From Trichoplax adhaerens (lineage: Eukaryota > Placozoa > Uniplacotomia > Trichoplacea > Trichoplacidae): DNA of 64,000 bases. Numbering within the stretch: the stretch's first letter is position 1; the number at the start of each line of letters is the position of its first letter. Where the stretch lies: the NCBI RefSeq assembly GCF_000150275.1, contig NW_002060952.1:456482-520481 (forward strand). Direction: 5' to 3'. The position numbers were made by a program, and so were the translations under genes. Under the pieces are notes generated by a model. The model did not search any database. It was given only the letters and a program-made list of their open reading frames with translations, and was not told the origin of the DNA. This document shows, piece after piece, positions 27,101 to 40,200 of this stretch.

Positions 27101-29989
27101 AATGATATATAGGTTATTGTATAGTACAATATTGTTGCTCATCTTCACTAAAGGGTGGATAAAAGTGAGTAAAGACCGACAATATCTATCGCTATTCGCA
27201 AGAAGAAGCATTGTCCTCCATTCATCAATGCTGTCAATATTCCCTTCTTAAATCAATACAAATTTTCTTCAAAGGTGATATAAATTGTGGTTGAAATAAC
27301 GTGAGCAATATCAATAATATCCATGACAGCTCCACATCAACATTATAAACTATGCTATAATAATAATAATCAATAACAGAGGCAAAGTATATACAGAGGA
27401 GCAAGCAGAAGGGTAAAAAAAAATGGTTCTTTTATGGCATTGACCTAGGTTAAATCAGGTTGTCTACAAGCTATTTTCTCGTTCGGATCGTATAGTGTTG
27501 CCTATACTGTTTTGCCACGAATAGAGCATTATACTATCATTTCGTATGAGACAACCGTTGCTACCTGAAAATATTGCTCAAGGCTTTTTTCTTCTTCTAT
27601 TGTGGTGTAACGCTACTCTACTGTATCGTGTATGACTGTAATAATTATAGAATCGTATGGCAGGATAATCTCGCCCCTTGCAACTTGGCATCGATCTCAT
27701 CGGGCCCCGATGAATGGGGCTGGACATGATCGCCAACTCGAGTTATGATTGGCTAGAGATTTATTTCACCTAGTTACGTCATGGAAAAAAAAATAATTCA
27801 TCGGCGGCATCGATTGCATAATGATTTTTCCCTCCTGGTTTAGTAGGTTAAAAGTTTCATTTCAGCTAGGTTTTATGGGACGTCTTTGGTTATAAGTCAA
27901 GGTACACTAAATTAGCATATCATTTTATCAGTCATCCTATCTAGATTATATATATACTGTACTGTCGATAAAAAAGAGTACTGCTCGATATAGTTGTACT
28001 GTTGAAGGGACTTTTACATTTCGCCTTGATCAAGAAAAAAATTGCCGGCAAAGATGTTAATGTGGCTCATTTATCAGCATTTCCTGGATAAGGTGAGTAC
28101 AGTAGCGAGGATAAATGTAAAATATTTCCTGATATTCCACACCATGGAGGAATGGGGAAAAAGCGAACAAAGCTTTCCCAGTTTTATACACTTATAACTC
28201 GGTTTACATATCGGTATATCTCCCTTCGTCAACAAGGTGAATTCATTCATCGTTTTCAACATTTTTATACATTTTTTTCTTTTATCGCCCTTAAAATGAA
28301 CTTTTGGGTGTACTGTCATGTCAAGCGAAATAACGTTTTGGTCTTGTACGTAGAGCAAGACTCTGTATCAACTCGTCCATCGTAATAGCAATGATGATAG
28401 TTTATAGGAGACGATGGAAAGTATTCGCAAATCTGTCAATCTCTTATTGCAATCATCATCCGAGCATAAATGGACGGATAAATGTTGACCGGCATGATCT
28501 ACGAATTTAAAATTCTTGCTTGTCGATGCTGAAATTTGTCGACAATCAAGAAGTGAAGTGTTGACGCCATGTTGTTCTAACTGATGCATAGTCGTCAATC
28601 AGTTTTAACATCTTACCTTTCGTACGTAGTATAGATCATTTCCGATAGCAAGGCATTTGCAAATGAGTTATGTACTTTTAAAATGCGGCAATTTATTCAG
28701 GTCATTGTCAACGATCGCTGCTTACACACTATTCAAAATTCCAAATTCATATAATCGACTGTTAATTATGCCCGTTCATCGTATGGCTTCAAATAATAGC
28801 AATGTAGATGTACTCTTTTGAGGTTTGAATTGGTTTAAATATTCTATATCACTTCATGGTAGTACAATTGATATAGACTACTCGAGAAAATATTCTTTAT
28901 TGAATCTACAATGAACAAAGCTGATGATCGTGGGTAGACTAGACATGCTCGAGTAGCTTTACTGTTGATTACGAAATTAATTTCATACCACCGCTTGCGT
29001 TCGCTAAAGCGTTGACAGTAGGATACACTCACTAAATATGAATTCCATAAATAATCAACATTTCTTCATAAATGCAAGGCTAAATCACTAAGGATGCTTT
29101 CCGCGCTCAACATTCCTTACAGTACAGGATTTCATACGTCGTGTATTGTATCAACCATGTGCAGTACTGTATTCAAGATTTGATGATAAATTATACAAAA
29201 TAGCACGTTTGTTTATTTAATTAACTACCGAAATGGTGATCGTGATGCACAGCGTACAAGTTTACATACTCAGTCTACTATATCATTTTGAGGGAGATTT
29301 TGCCAACGGCGTTAAATTGGTCAGGCTTGCATTGATACATTCTTCTTAGTCGACGTTTTGCGAGGACTTCAAGCGAATTTTCCCTTATTTCCGAGTTTCC
29401 ACCGTTTGCTGTACACTAAAACCCGCTCATTGCTATCCATTTTTGGTTCTTTTGGAGGGATAAAGCAAATGAATTTAGCATGCTTTTAAGATAACTACCT
29501 TGTTTTTGTTTTTATTTAATCTAGTAAAAGCATTTTTTTAAGTGATAATAATTAAGAATAGACCTTGAGTATATTAATGCTGTATTCTAATTTGAATTCA
29601 TTATCAGTAATTTTTCAATTGACTTTGTGCATTATCGCACACAGTCCTCTACGTCAACTTGAATTCATTTCGGTTCAAAATTGCTACTGAGTTGATGCTC
29701 ATTGCACCATCACTTTGTGTAATCAGCCATTTTGGAGTCAAATAGGGATAGGATTACATCACCTTTGCGCTTTGACCATTAACCGTTGCCTCTTTGACTT
29801 TGGACTCGATACTAAATGTACCATTTAGACAGTTGATATGATATGAATATAGCGCTTAACAAGCAAACAAGCCACTACCCTCCTTTCATTGATCGCCACC
29901 ATCATGGACCTTGGTCCCGAATCATTTTCTTTTTTTCCCTTTACAAGGTCACTATGAATCATCCAGTGCTGAACTTTTACAATACTTTG
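21174..29989. other. Intergenic DNA between the SLC38A9 copies
   Basis: AT-rich and without convincing exons. A possible poly(A) signal for copy A, AATAAA, is at 21452-21457, about 280 bp after the stop. A small perfect GC hairpin CATCGGG-C-CCCGATG lies near 27700. Open frames at 25761-25967 and 28074-28598 lack family resemblance or clear splice partners. Confidence 0.55.
21452..21457 (+). promoter_or_regulatory. Possible poly(A) signal for SLC38A9 copy A
   Basis: AATAAA on the plus strand about 280 bp after the stop codon at 21173. The hexamer is frequent by chance in AT-rich DNA, so support is weak. Confidence 0.35.
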
Positions 29990-30545
29990 TACTGTGCTTT
30001 GCACACTAGTGGACTGTACAGTGTAGTACTGTAGTATTGGTCTAGCTGGTAGACTCAAGTCACTGCGCATGGACGTGTTTTGATGAGGTGTTTTTCTGCT
30101 TGGCGGGTTGGAGGTGTTGAATGGAAAATGCTTTAGGCTGATATGCTGCAGCTGATTGCTGGCATGAGCTACTATGATACTAGAGAAGACTTTCGGTAGT
30201 CTACTGTATGTCGCAAGCATTTTCCATTGGAATTGATTTCAGAAAGGAGGAAAATGAATCAATATACGGTAATAATGCACGATGGCTCAATGCACATACA
30301 CCCAGGAAACCTGGGCCCCTACTTCGTATACTGCACAGTACAGTACTGTAAAGTTGATTTCTACTGTACAGTACACTGCACGGTATAGTAAAGTTCATTT
30401 CTAATGTACTGTAGAGTAAAGACTGTAAAGTTCATTTCTACTCTACAGTACACTGCACAGTACTGTACAGTACAGTATAGTACTGTAAAGTTCATTTCTA
30501 CTGTACAGTACAGTACACTGTAGAGTACAGTACGTACACTGGATG
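29990..30545. repeat. GTAC/ACTGT block with tandem AAAGTTCATTTCTA units
   Basis: GTAC words cluster here. At 30340-30540 a degenerate tandem array repeats AAAGTT(C/G)ATTTCTA(C/A)T plus a run of ACAGTAC words four times with uneven spacing. The block lies about 1.2 kb 5' of SLC38A9 copy B. Confidence 0.8.
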
Positions 30546-30749
30546 ATCTGTCGTGTTTGGTACACATGGTCGTGTGCACGCCATGCATGTAGCGCATGTG
30601 GGTTCACTCAACGTTCGGGTCAGCTTTCGCAAAGGTCAACCCACTGGCTTATTAACCGTGACACCATACCAGACCCTATCCCTCAATCACTGTTCAATAC
30701 ACAAGATAGCCAGCCATTGGTTATTGCTATAGTAACCACAGTTCATCTC

Positions 30750-31255
30750 AGTACCAAGATTGCAAGATGGTGCTACTACAGCTGTCTACAGCTGCAAAAA
30801 TAATGCTGTAAAACTAAATAAATACTTGTAATTCTACTACGCAAACTGATTTCAATTCTATCTGAAGACTCGGCAAAATCACGGGTATCGATTGTTCCCA
30901 ACGATAATAACATTGCAACATGCCGCTACTACAGCTGTCTGGAGTTGCAAAAATAGCCAAGGAAAGCTAAACAAAAAACCTAGACGCTAACCCTTTCCAA
31001 CTATATCATAATACTAAGATTACAACATGACGCTACTACAGCTGTCTATAGATGCAAAAATAGTGAAGTAAAGCTCAACCAATACTTGTATGCTAACCCT
31101 TTCCAACTGTATCAGAAGACTTGTCAAAATCCTAGGTGTTGATGAGTTCCAATAATACTAAGATTGCAACAATAATGCACTACGAGAAAACAAACTACCT
31201 GCCATTCCACAACACTAGTCCTTTCTAATGGTATCATAAGACTCGCCAAATTACG
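30750..31255. repeat. Diverged tandem repeat, about 105-155 bp units
   Basis: At least three units share GCTACTACAGCTGTCT followed by GCAAAAATA (near 30770, 30922 and 31030). Each is followed by a conserved stretch containing GCTAACCCTTTCCAACT or a degenerate form and ATCAGAAGACT-like sequence. A fourth partial unit begins near 31160. It is non-coding and located just upstream of SLC38A9 copy B. Confidence 0.75.
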
Positions 31256-31467
31256 GCCTAGAATCATACGATACGATATTACTTTATTAGTTTATATCCA
31301 CAATCACTTCCATTATACAGTATAGTCGGATAAATCCATTGAAATGATGTTGAATAAATGGATAGCCTAATGCAATAACAGTGAGCGATTCCGGTAGACA
31401 ATTAATAAATTAATTGCGTTCAATTCAACAAAGTTCATCCACAACTACGAGGCGCTACTGCAATTTC

Positions 31468-31483
31468 AACCCTAACCCTAACC
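31468..31483. repeat. Short interstitial telomere-like repeat
   Basis: AACCCTAACCCTAACC, about two and a half copies of the animal telomere hexamer on the complementary strand. It is too short to be a telomere and may be chance or an old repair scar. Confidence 0.6.
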
Positions 31484-31773
31484 ATGTGTATCAATGAAAG
31501 TCCATTTCTGTTGAAGGTCGAAGTTAACCTCGGTTACCTCGTAAAGCAGCATGGAAGCATGTTTAATAAACAACACTAGATAGCGCATACTGTACTAGTC
31601 ATGTACGCTGCTATTACACGATGAATACTTCAATTATCTCGTACTATATATCAATAAAGTTCTTAATAGAATGGAAGAACCAGCATATTTGTTATGATAC
31701 TAGAATTTGTTGCTGTTACTATAGCGCCAATATCTGATGTTGTCATGTATTTAACTATTATTTATATTAATAG

Positions 31774-34700
31774 CAAGATGAAATGCAGGAAGACTTTGTA
31801 CCAACAAATTTGTTTATGTTGGTGAAACGTAAAGGAAAGCAAAGCAGTGCGGTGACAGTGTAAGTATGGACTAGCTAGTAATAATTACTGAATTATACGT
31901 TAATCATTTAGAGTTATTTTATACGCTTACCAATCTAATCATTTCCGTTATTTGTTTGCTTTTTCAAACAGTTTCTCATTATGGAATACTATGATGGGCA
32001 CGTCCCTTTTAGCTTTAGCTTGGGGTATAAGTCAGGTAAAATACTCTAAACATTCTCAGAAATCTGAGTTAAATCTGAAAGGAATGCATTTATAACCTCA
32101 ATTAGTAATTCCAATGTAATTTTGCAATATATTTGAATATAGTAATTTATGATTTACTGAATATCTATGGGATACTTTATAAGATGTTATTTTGGTTCAT
32201 TTTAGGCTGGTTTTGGGCTTGGTATTGCTTTAACCGTTTTTATGGCCATCCTATCATACTATACGTGTTCTCTTATACTCCAGGACGCAATATACTTAGG
32301 TACAGTATAGAGCTTCTATTTGCTCAAACAGTGTACAATATAATCGCATTTTGATAACCAGATATTGCTTTTATCAGAATTTATGCAATGATGAAATGAA
32401 GTCTTTTTTAATCTTTTAATATTAGAGCAAGAAAATAATATGAAAGAGTTAACTGCAATTGCCCGTGAATTAGAAGCCGGTATAAAACCAAAACGTAAGA
32501 TATAAAATTAGTAATTTTTTTATTCTATCGATTTTAGTGTACTAGTTGTTAATCTAGACTTAGTAAATTACAAGATATGCGTTTGAGTTCATACAGATAT
32601 ATTCTATTTTATGTATTAACTCATTGCGCTTGTATACCTATTAGGCCGCAAGAAGCAAAGTATAGAATTTATCGATATTTGCCATCAGCTATTAGGCCGA
32701 TGGGGCCAATTTACCGCTGCTTTCTTTTCTATTATTGTCCTTATTGGTGCATCTGTCGTATATTGGATATTCATGAGTAATTTCCTCTTTAATTTTGTCC
32801 ACTATATTTACAGTAAGTAATCTATCATTCTTATTCTGTATTTTTTTTTACTGGAATAAACAGCGAAGTAATCTCGCTCTTTCTAGTAACATATACCTAG
32901 TATACAGTATACCAAGATATATGTAATGATAAATACAACATTACCTAAATAAACTAATCCAGAAACTCTGCGTTGATAGCTGTAAAATTCTCTAATTCTG
33001 TTATTATAGTTGTTTATGTAATAGCAAATACTGAATAGATCTCTATCTGACGATTTCCTTTAAATTATATATTTATTTAGACGCCGCGTCGAAAATCGAA
33101 ATACCCGTCAATGCTAGTAGTAAGTTTCATAGATAGTAAATATGAAACATTTTATTTACTATTTAATCGCTATTCGAGGACATTTTAGAGACTTAACATG
33201 GAAAATAATTTCTTAACGAACTACAGTGAATTTTCTTATAGTTACGCGATATTATACACTAGGATAAGTGCTACTATTGTCTTTATAGCATCATTGATCG
33301 ATAAATAGGTAGACTATTGACGAAACCGTAGATTTGTAGTTGCTACACTGACGATTATGACCTATTTGTAGTTACGGTTGGTACGTTTTGTCCTGCATCT
33401 TTTGGCATGGACGATATGAACTATAGCAATTTCTCTGCCGAGAACACTTTATATTATCAACTATGGGATAGAACGAGAACAGTTCCGCTCTTTTTAGGGC
33501 TAATCCTATTTCCTCTATGCTGTATGAAGTCACCAACATTTTTTACCAAATTTACTTCTTTAGGTAAAATTAATAACTTTAGCATCTAATGATTGTAAAT
33601 TCTTGCATTATCTGGCGCCATTATTTTGCATTGTTCAACATATTCCATTTAATCAATTTAATTACTACAATTTGGAAAAAATACTCATAAATTGACACTA
33701 CATTCATGCTACTAAAAGTTATCATAATTTCTTCTTATTTCATAGGCACCGTTTCATGCCTCTACTTAATATTCTTTGTTTGTATTAAAGCCTACTTCCT
33801 CGGCTTTAATACGAATTTCCAAGATGAAAGTTCAATCCATTATGCTCCACGTTAGTTTATTAAACCATTTTGTTATTCATCTCGTACTAATGGATTGATA
33901 GATCTTTAATTGTTAAATTGCTTCTGCTTTACTTCTAACTAATTACTCTTGCAATTACTTCATCTCTAAATTTATTTAAATAGAAATCAACATTGATTTT
34001 CCTTCGCTAACGGGAATGTTAAACCTAGCCTTTTTCTTGCACAATATCCTTTTAACAATTCTAAGAAATCAAGAAAAACCGGAAAATAATGTAAGGCGTA
34101 AATATTTTCTTCTCCTTAATTATTTTATATTTGTTAATTCAATACCTTGAAGATCCACTCATATCAAAAATTATTTTGTATCGTTTTAATAAACTAGATG
34201 CGCGATCTTGGATTTGCTTACGTAGCTGCTTTATGCACGTACTTAATAATGGGAGTAACGTTCTATTTAACCTTTCCGTACGCTAAATCTTGCATAACTG
34301 CGGTAAGAAACTGAGAACTTTCGAATTGTCTTTGTATCATAGTTATAAATTTCATTCTAGATGCCTCTAATTGTATATTTATAAATGATAAAGTTGATAA
34401 ATACTACTTTATTACAAGATATTAGAATAAGACTTTGAACAATTTTACTCTTGCAGATCTTCTTGGATAATTTTATCTCAAATGATTCGACAGCCTTTAT
34501 TGCACGTGCGGCTTTGCTTTTTCAAATTATGGTTGTTTTTCCGTTGATTGCGTATCTTTTGCGGTCTCAAGTTTACTATCTTGTTTACAAGAGCGCTCAT
34601 CCTAGGTATATCTCAGGAATTTTACTCTTTATATTGCATAAAATAACACCAATCTGCTTATTGATTACAGTAAAAGTTATCTGCATCTCCATTATTACGC

Positions 34701-35137
34701 TATTTCGTATTAGTAACCTACAGTATAATCCTTTCCATTTTACCTGACTAGCTACAAGCACATATTGATCTTCAATGTATTCTTAATTGGATTATGCATT
34801 CTTGTCGCTATCTTCTATCCAAATGTTGGTGTCATTATTAGGTAAGAAATTCAGCAATTTAATCTTAAATGAACGGATATTAAAGCAATTGCTGAAGATT
34901 TTTCTCAATAATTTGTGAACAAATAGTCAATTTTTATCTAATGGATATCATTCTATATTGTTAATTTCTAGATTTGTCGGTGCTATATGTGGTATGGTCT
35001 ATGTCTTTACATTACCGTGTTTATGCCATATGATAAGATTGAAAAGGCAGAAAAAATTAACTTGGATTTCGGCTCTATTTCATAGCTTTATCATTGTTCT
35101 TGGTTCAGCCAATCTAATAGCACAATTCTTAATTTAA
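31774..35137 (+). CDS. SLC38A9: SLC38A9-like lysosomal amino-acid transporter, copy B
   Basis: Tandem paralog of copy A, same strand and nearly identical intron positions. Exons: 31774-31859, 31972-32035, 32206-32299, 32426-32494, 32645-32812, 33081-33119, 33372-33563, 33746-33850, 33984-34090, 34198-34302, 34457-34605, 34752-34841, 34972-35137 (stop), 478 codons in frame. Landmarks: VFSLWNTMMGTSLLALAWG in TM1; LLGRWGQFTAAFFS; luminal loop with FCPASFG and sequons NAS, NYS, NFS; LWDRTRTVPLF; KSPTFFTKF; LNLAFFLHNILLTILRNQ; FYPNVGVIIR; ANLIAQFLI end. An in-frame ATG at 31783-31785 has a TAG three codons upstream, and that TAG also forms the candidate acceptor. Translation may therefore start there, giving 474 aa with a very short cytosolic tail, or an upstream exon may be spliced in. 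The luminal loop carries an intron that copy A lacks. Confidence 0.93.
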
Positions 35138-35654
35138 TGGCATGAATTTATTATTCACAATCACGACTATAAACAGTATCTGTTTTTTCAAGTGTTAATA
35201 TCCGTACGTACATCTTCTAATCTACACATATTAAAAAATGTCGTTAGCATGATATGCTTCACTTCTAATCGATTAATTATTGGTTTTTATTATGTATCTG
35301 AACAAGAATGGTAATGGTATAACTAGAACATTTGTTTTCTAGTTTATCCCATTCATGCAATGCGTTACAAGATTTTAATTTAACTTCTCATCCACAATGT
35401 AGCTCCTCCTTAATGGTGAATATTTTAACGCTCGAAATTCCTATAAAATCTGAGGCATATCTTGTGATTATTGTAATTATTTCTGTTTATAATACTTATA
35501 TATGCTAAGTACATATTCTTAATCCTCTTATAATGTTTATTATCATTCTATCTGAGTCGATTTAGTCGTTACTTGTAAAATTCATAAAATCAACAAGAAA
35601 AATTGTTTCTTATTCTAATCTGTAACATTAACTCAAATTGATAATTTCAATTTA

Positions 35655-36020
35655 GTGCACTACAAGGATTACAGATCAGTAGTGACGATGATTACTGCCT
35701 GTAACATACACTTATCTCGCTATCTGGAGTGCAGCTGTATGTTTATTGTTATTTATGCTTTTATTTTGATATTCCTATACAAAGTAAGGGGAATTGGTAA
35801 GGAAAATTCATATACACTCTTGATAATATATTTCATGGCATTATATTGTTTTATACTACTGTCACCACTATTGATCATATTAATACAAAAGTTAAAATCA
35901 TACGTTTTATTACCTAGATATAAAATATTGTACTCAACATATCGGTCGGAGGAGTTATACCAAAATTTCGATAAAATAGAAGATAAAATAAAGATTACAT
36001 ACTTCTATATAATGCGTTGA
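35655..36020 (+). CDS. Hypothetical 121-aa membrane-like ORF
   Basis: Uninterrupted frame encoding two strongly hydrophobic stretches (roughly residues 29-47 and 54-80) separated by a basic segment (YKVRGIGKE), then a charged tail rich in Lys, Glu and Tyr. I do not recognise the family. It could be a small single-exon gene, one exon of a larger gene, or chance: Ile/Leu/Tyr-rich frames are common in AT-rich DNA. No splice context was established. It starts about 0.5 kb after SLC38A9 copy B but does not resemble any of its exons. Confidence 0.25.
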   Translation: MHYKDYRSVVTMITACNIHLSRYLECSCMFIVIYAFILIFLYKVRGIGKENSYTLLIIYFMALYCFILLSPLLIILIQKLKSYVLLPRYKILYSTYRSEELYQNFDKIEDKIKITYFYIMR

Positions 36021-36781
36021 TAAAATTAATTTGTGCTTGATGACGAATGGAATGGAGTTGCAATATCTGAAGCATGGTAGTTGTATGTTAGGTAAATATT
36101 TAGATTAGTGATTTTAGTTATTTTGGGCTACTACAGAACGAGGAGAAGAAAATATTTAACACTATTCAATTTCTCTACGTCCTACAATTACCATTATCTG
36201 CATTAGAAGGGACTGCAATAGATAGAAAATTTCGTATCAATTTGTCGCATTTAACAGTGGCATTCTTAACTTAATATTTTGGGATTTAATCAGCTGCCAA
36301 AAGTGTGCGTCTATAAGGAGGATGTTGATTGTAATTTGCTGCTATTTACATTATAAATTATAGGACAGATTCTTGAGAAGTGATACGAATAACTGCTATT
36401 TTTGGTGTAACAGTTTTAAACGATAAATAATTATAATAATTAACTAATTATAGTCTAAGAGGCAGTACAATCGATTTTAAGCCTTACTTTGGAGGTTTGT
36501 CTAATAAGTAAGCAAATTAGATAATTTATTGAGGTACAAAATCGATAGTGAGGGTGTGCTACAAGAACGACTTAATTAAGAGTCATTTATATAGTAATAC
36601 CATGTATAAAATAGTACGGTAAACTTTACTATCGATTTTGCACATCAGTGACATATAATCATATTTATTATAATTAATTAATATAATACTTAGTCAGTTG
36701 ACGTGTAGGTTGAGTTCGGATATCGTTGGCAAGAAACAATATAATTAAACCTTGAAGAAAATATTTCACAAATATTCTTTA

Positions 36782-36787
36782 TTTATT
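36782..36787 (-). promoter_or_regulatory. Possible poly(A) signal for RIMBP
   Basis: TTTATT on the plus strand reads AATAAA on the minus strand, about 420 bp beyond the RIMBP stop codon. Weak because the sequence is AT-rich. Confidence 0.35.
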
Positions 36788-37202
36788 ATACAATTATCTT
36801 TCATTCTTGAACTTATATTTTAGTATCGTCGAGAAGTATTTACATGATACATGTTGTAAAAATAAGCTGCTACCTTTGAGCTCTCTATCTTGTTTACATT
36901 ATTTATGAGAATATTACGCAATAGCTTTCTATGTAGATTTGCTGATATCATAGCTAATGACGACAGCACTTTCAACATGACGGCAATAGATAAATGAAGT
37001 AAAAATAGGATGAGCAAGTATTTGCATGTACTAATTAAAAAGAAATGATAACTTTCAATGATTTTTTGTCGGCATGAACTGTAATTCGAATATAAAAAAT
37101 TAACTGAAAATATGCAATAATAATCATTGATTTTGCCATTTATCTTGAGGCATCGAGGCGTGAAGCATATCGAAAAAATTTCAAATTCTTAGCTGGTCTT
37201 CC

Positions 37203-40200
37203 TTATTTTTTCTTTCCTTTCTTGTTGCTAATTTTCTGTATGAGTTTCTTACCAGAAAATTTCCCAGATAATGGACTCTTTTTCTTTTTACGATTATTTC
37301 CATTATCAATAAATTCTTGATCATCTTCAGACTGGCTGTCTTGTGATGGCATTCGGTAACGACTCTCTTTAGCAGGTTGTCCACCTTCGTCATCCTGATT
37401 CCAAATACAACACATAAAGAATGAATTGGAAAACGTCATATACGCAATCACATACGTACCAAGGTACAAACGGGTAGAACTATTAACAGTTGTTTTACTA
37501 TGAGAAAAGATACTTAAATACGTCAATTTTGGTACTATGATTTAATCATTACGATAAGATCAATGCAAACATGTCGTTCATGTCGTAAAGAACTTACTTT
37601 AGCTGGATATTCTGATTTATCGTTTTCTTTTCCTTCATCAGCGGAATTTTCGATTAATTTAACAAAATTAGATGGAACTAAGCCGCGTTTATCATTTAAT
37701 TCGCCCTATAAGTAAGAGTAAACAATACATCTTACTAACCTCTCATAATGATTATAAATATGTTATGGAAATAAATTACACAGAAGGACTCTTTCGGCTA
37801 AGTGTAATCAGAGTATAACAATTTTTGAGATAAAAATGTCAATGCTATATCTTTCTTAAAAGAAGATAGCTATTAATTTACCATAAAATAGCCATCTTCG
37901 TCCATATTTCCTAGGATACGAATAGTATCGCCAGCATGGAATGTAAGTTCCATCTAAAATCAAGAAAATTGCAGATTTTTTGAGTTACGCGTAGTTATTA
38001 CCTAACTAAACAGTATTAAGATTTTTAAATGAAAATTATAAAAAATTAATTCATTTATAAATTATTATTCAATGATTTAGCATTCGTATCCGGAAATTGA
38101 TGTAAAATTTAATATTTTTACCTCGGAGTCCGCATTCGGTGACGAAACATACGGATCGTAATCATATAAAGCAACAGCGTAAGATTTTACTTCCTGCGTC
38201 CTCGCTGATGTAAACGAAACATTATCTTCATCGAATGATGATGATGAAGAATCATCGCTGGCGCTTTGATCGTTACCAGCACCCGCTGCTTGTTCTTCAT
38301 TTAATTGCACATCATTCGTCATCGTAACTGATATATTCGAAAGATAGTGAAATAAGTGTAATCCGTTACATTGCCAAACATTACTATATATTGCTACTCA
38401 CTTATATTAAACATGTAACACGCCCGTAACATATGCACGGAAACATGGTGTTTAAATAACGATCATGAAATATAAACTAATAGAAACACTCACATTCCAC
38501 ATCAACGGTTGGTATATCGCTATCTGCAATAAATTCTTGATCTTTGTCTTTAGACAAAGATTGACTCGGGTCAGGGTCTGTATTTTCTGTTCCGGTTACT
38601 TGTGTTTCAGGATACTGTATTTCGCACACCATGTTGCAAGGTACATAGCCAGTGCGATTGTTTAGTTCACCTTTATAAAAGCCATCGCCGTCTTTATCAC
38701 CATAAATCTATAAAGCAAACGAAAAAGCATGAAGTAATAATTTAAAGAGAATATTTAATAAATTGACAAACAGGGCGATACAGTGTGAGATTACACTACA
38801 TACGGGTATAGCACCATGTATAAAACGCATTCTTTGTTTATACTTTAATACCTTAATAATATCGCCTTGTTTAAACGGCAGTTCTTCCTCAGCAACATCT
38901 AAAGGATTAGGTGACATGACTTCAGGGTCGTAGTTATACAGTGCGACGAAAAGGCGGACTTTATTTTTAGCTTGGGCTTCTTCCATACTTTCTGATTCAT
39001 CTTCATTGCCCTCAGGTATATCTATCAGTGCTGTTGGTGTAAAAGGTTGTGTAGTTTCTTCAAAGTTGTCAAATTGCTCGTCGTCAAACGCAAACTCTGA
39101 TTCATCCGTTAAAGACACATCATTATCTTTTACATTTAAGTTTTCAAGAGTCTTACTAATAGAATCTTCACTATTTGTAGCACTTAAGGGTTTATGTTTG
39201 GCAATATGAACTGATTTAGAAGACACATTGGTGTCATGTATTTTATTGTTACTTAGACTTTCGGCATCAGTAGGTGTAACAATAGTTTTCTTCTGATCAT
39301 TGTTTTTATTTGCATCTTTCTGAAGATCATTTCTAATTACTGCTACAGCTTCAGTTGTGGAAGGCACTTTTGAAGTTGTTTTATTATCGTCGATCTGGCG
39401 TACATTGGTTTTCTCTGTATCAATTTGTTGTGAGGTCACTTCTTGATAATTTCTCGTAGAAGCGTTGACCAATTTCGATTGGATATCAGTATCTATAGAT
39501 TTGTTATATTCAATGAGGTTCCGCTTACTTTGCTGATCCTTCTGAGTAGAAAGATTTGATTGTGCCACTTTAACCTCATTGGTTTCATTTTCACTATTAT
39601 TATTACTACTATCGCTACTACTACTACTACTACTGCTAGTGCTATTTCTATTGATACTATTTTTCAGATAAGTGACTACATTTTTTGCTTTGATCTTAGA
39701 ATCATCACTCTTTGTATCAGAGATAACAGTTTTAGCTACTACCGGAGAACTGTCTTCACTATTGACGCGAATAGAGTTAATAGCGATCGTATCTTCGATA
39801 TCATTACTTTGAAATTTTTTACTATCGCTGTTGATATCTTTTGCTTTGCTTTTAGTATTGTCTAAATGAGGTTTTCTAGCGCTAGAAAATGCACTCTTCT
39901 TGCTATTACCATCCAGCTTATCAACTTTAATTTTCGGAATCTTTTCTTCTAAACCTTCGGCACCTAACTCTTTTACCTTACTAGTAGACGACGCTTTTCG
40001 AGTATGCCTTGGTTTAGGTTCATCACTGTCACTGTCTGAGCTTGATAAGTAAAGCTCGCTTGGTTTATGTTTAGTTAAATGTTTATCCTTTTTAGGTCTA
40101 GTAGTTTTAAGAGAATTTGTAGGTGTAGATATTGGTGAAGATGTAACTCCGTCAGAATTTTTGTCTAGTTTCTTTATTTTGCCTAATACCAACTCCATAG

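Larger units (their letters stand above)
35138..37202. other. Intergenic DNA between SLC38A9 copy B and RIMBP (convergent 3' ends)
   Basis: AT-rich spacer where the plus-strand transporter and the minus-strand RIMBP gene converge. It contains one open frame for a membrane-like peptide (35655-36020, listed separately) and a possible minus-strand poly(A) signal at 36782-36787. Nothing else is recognisable. Confidence 0.6.

Noticed and set aside
28074-28598. Two adjacent minus-strand frames (94 and 76 codons)
   Set aside because: Composition is partly protein-like, but there are no consistent splice sites joining them and no recognisable domain.
31468-31483. Telomere boundary
   Set aside because: Only about 2.5 TTAGGG-type units inside unique sequence, with genes on both sides.
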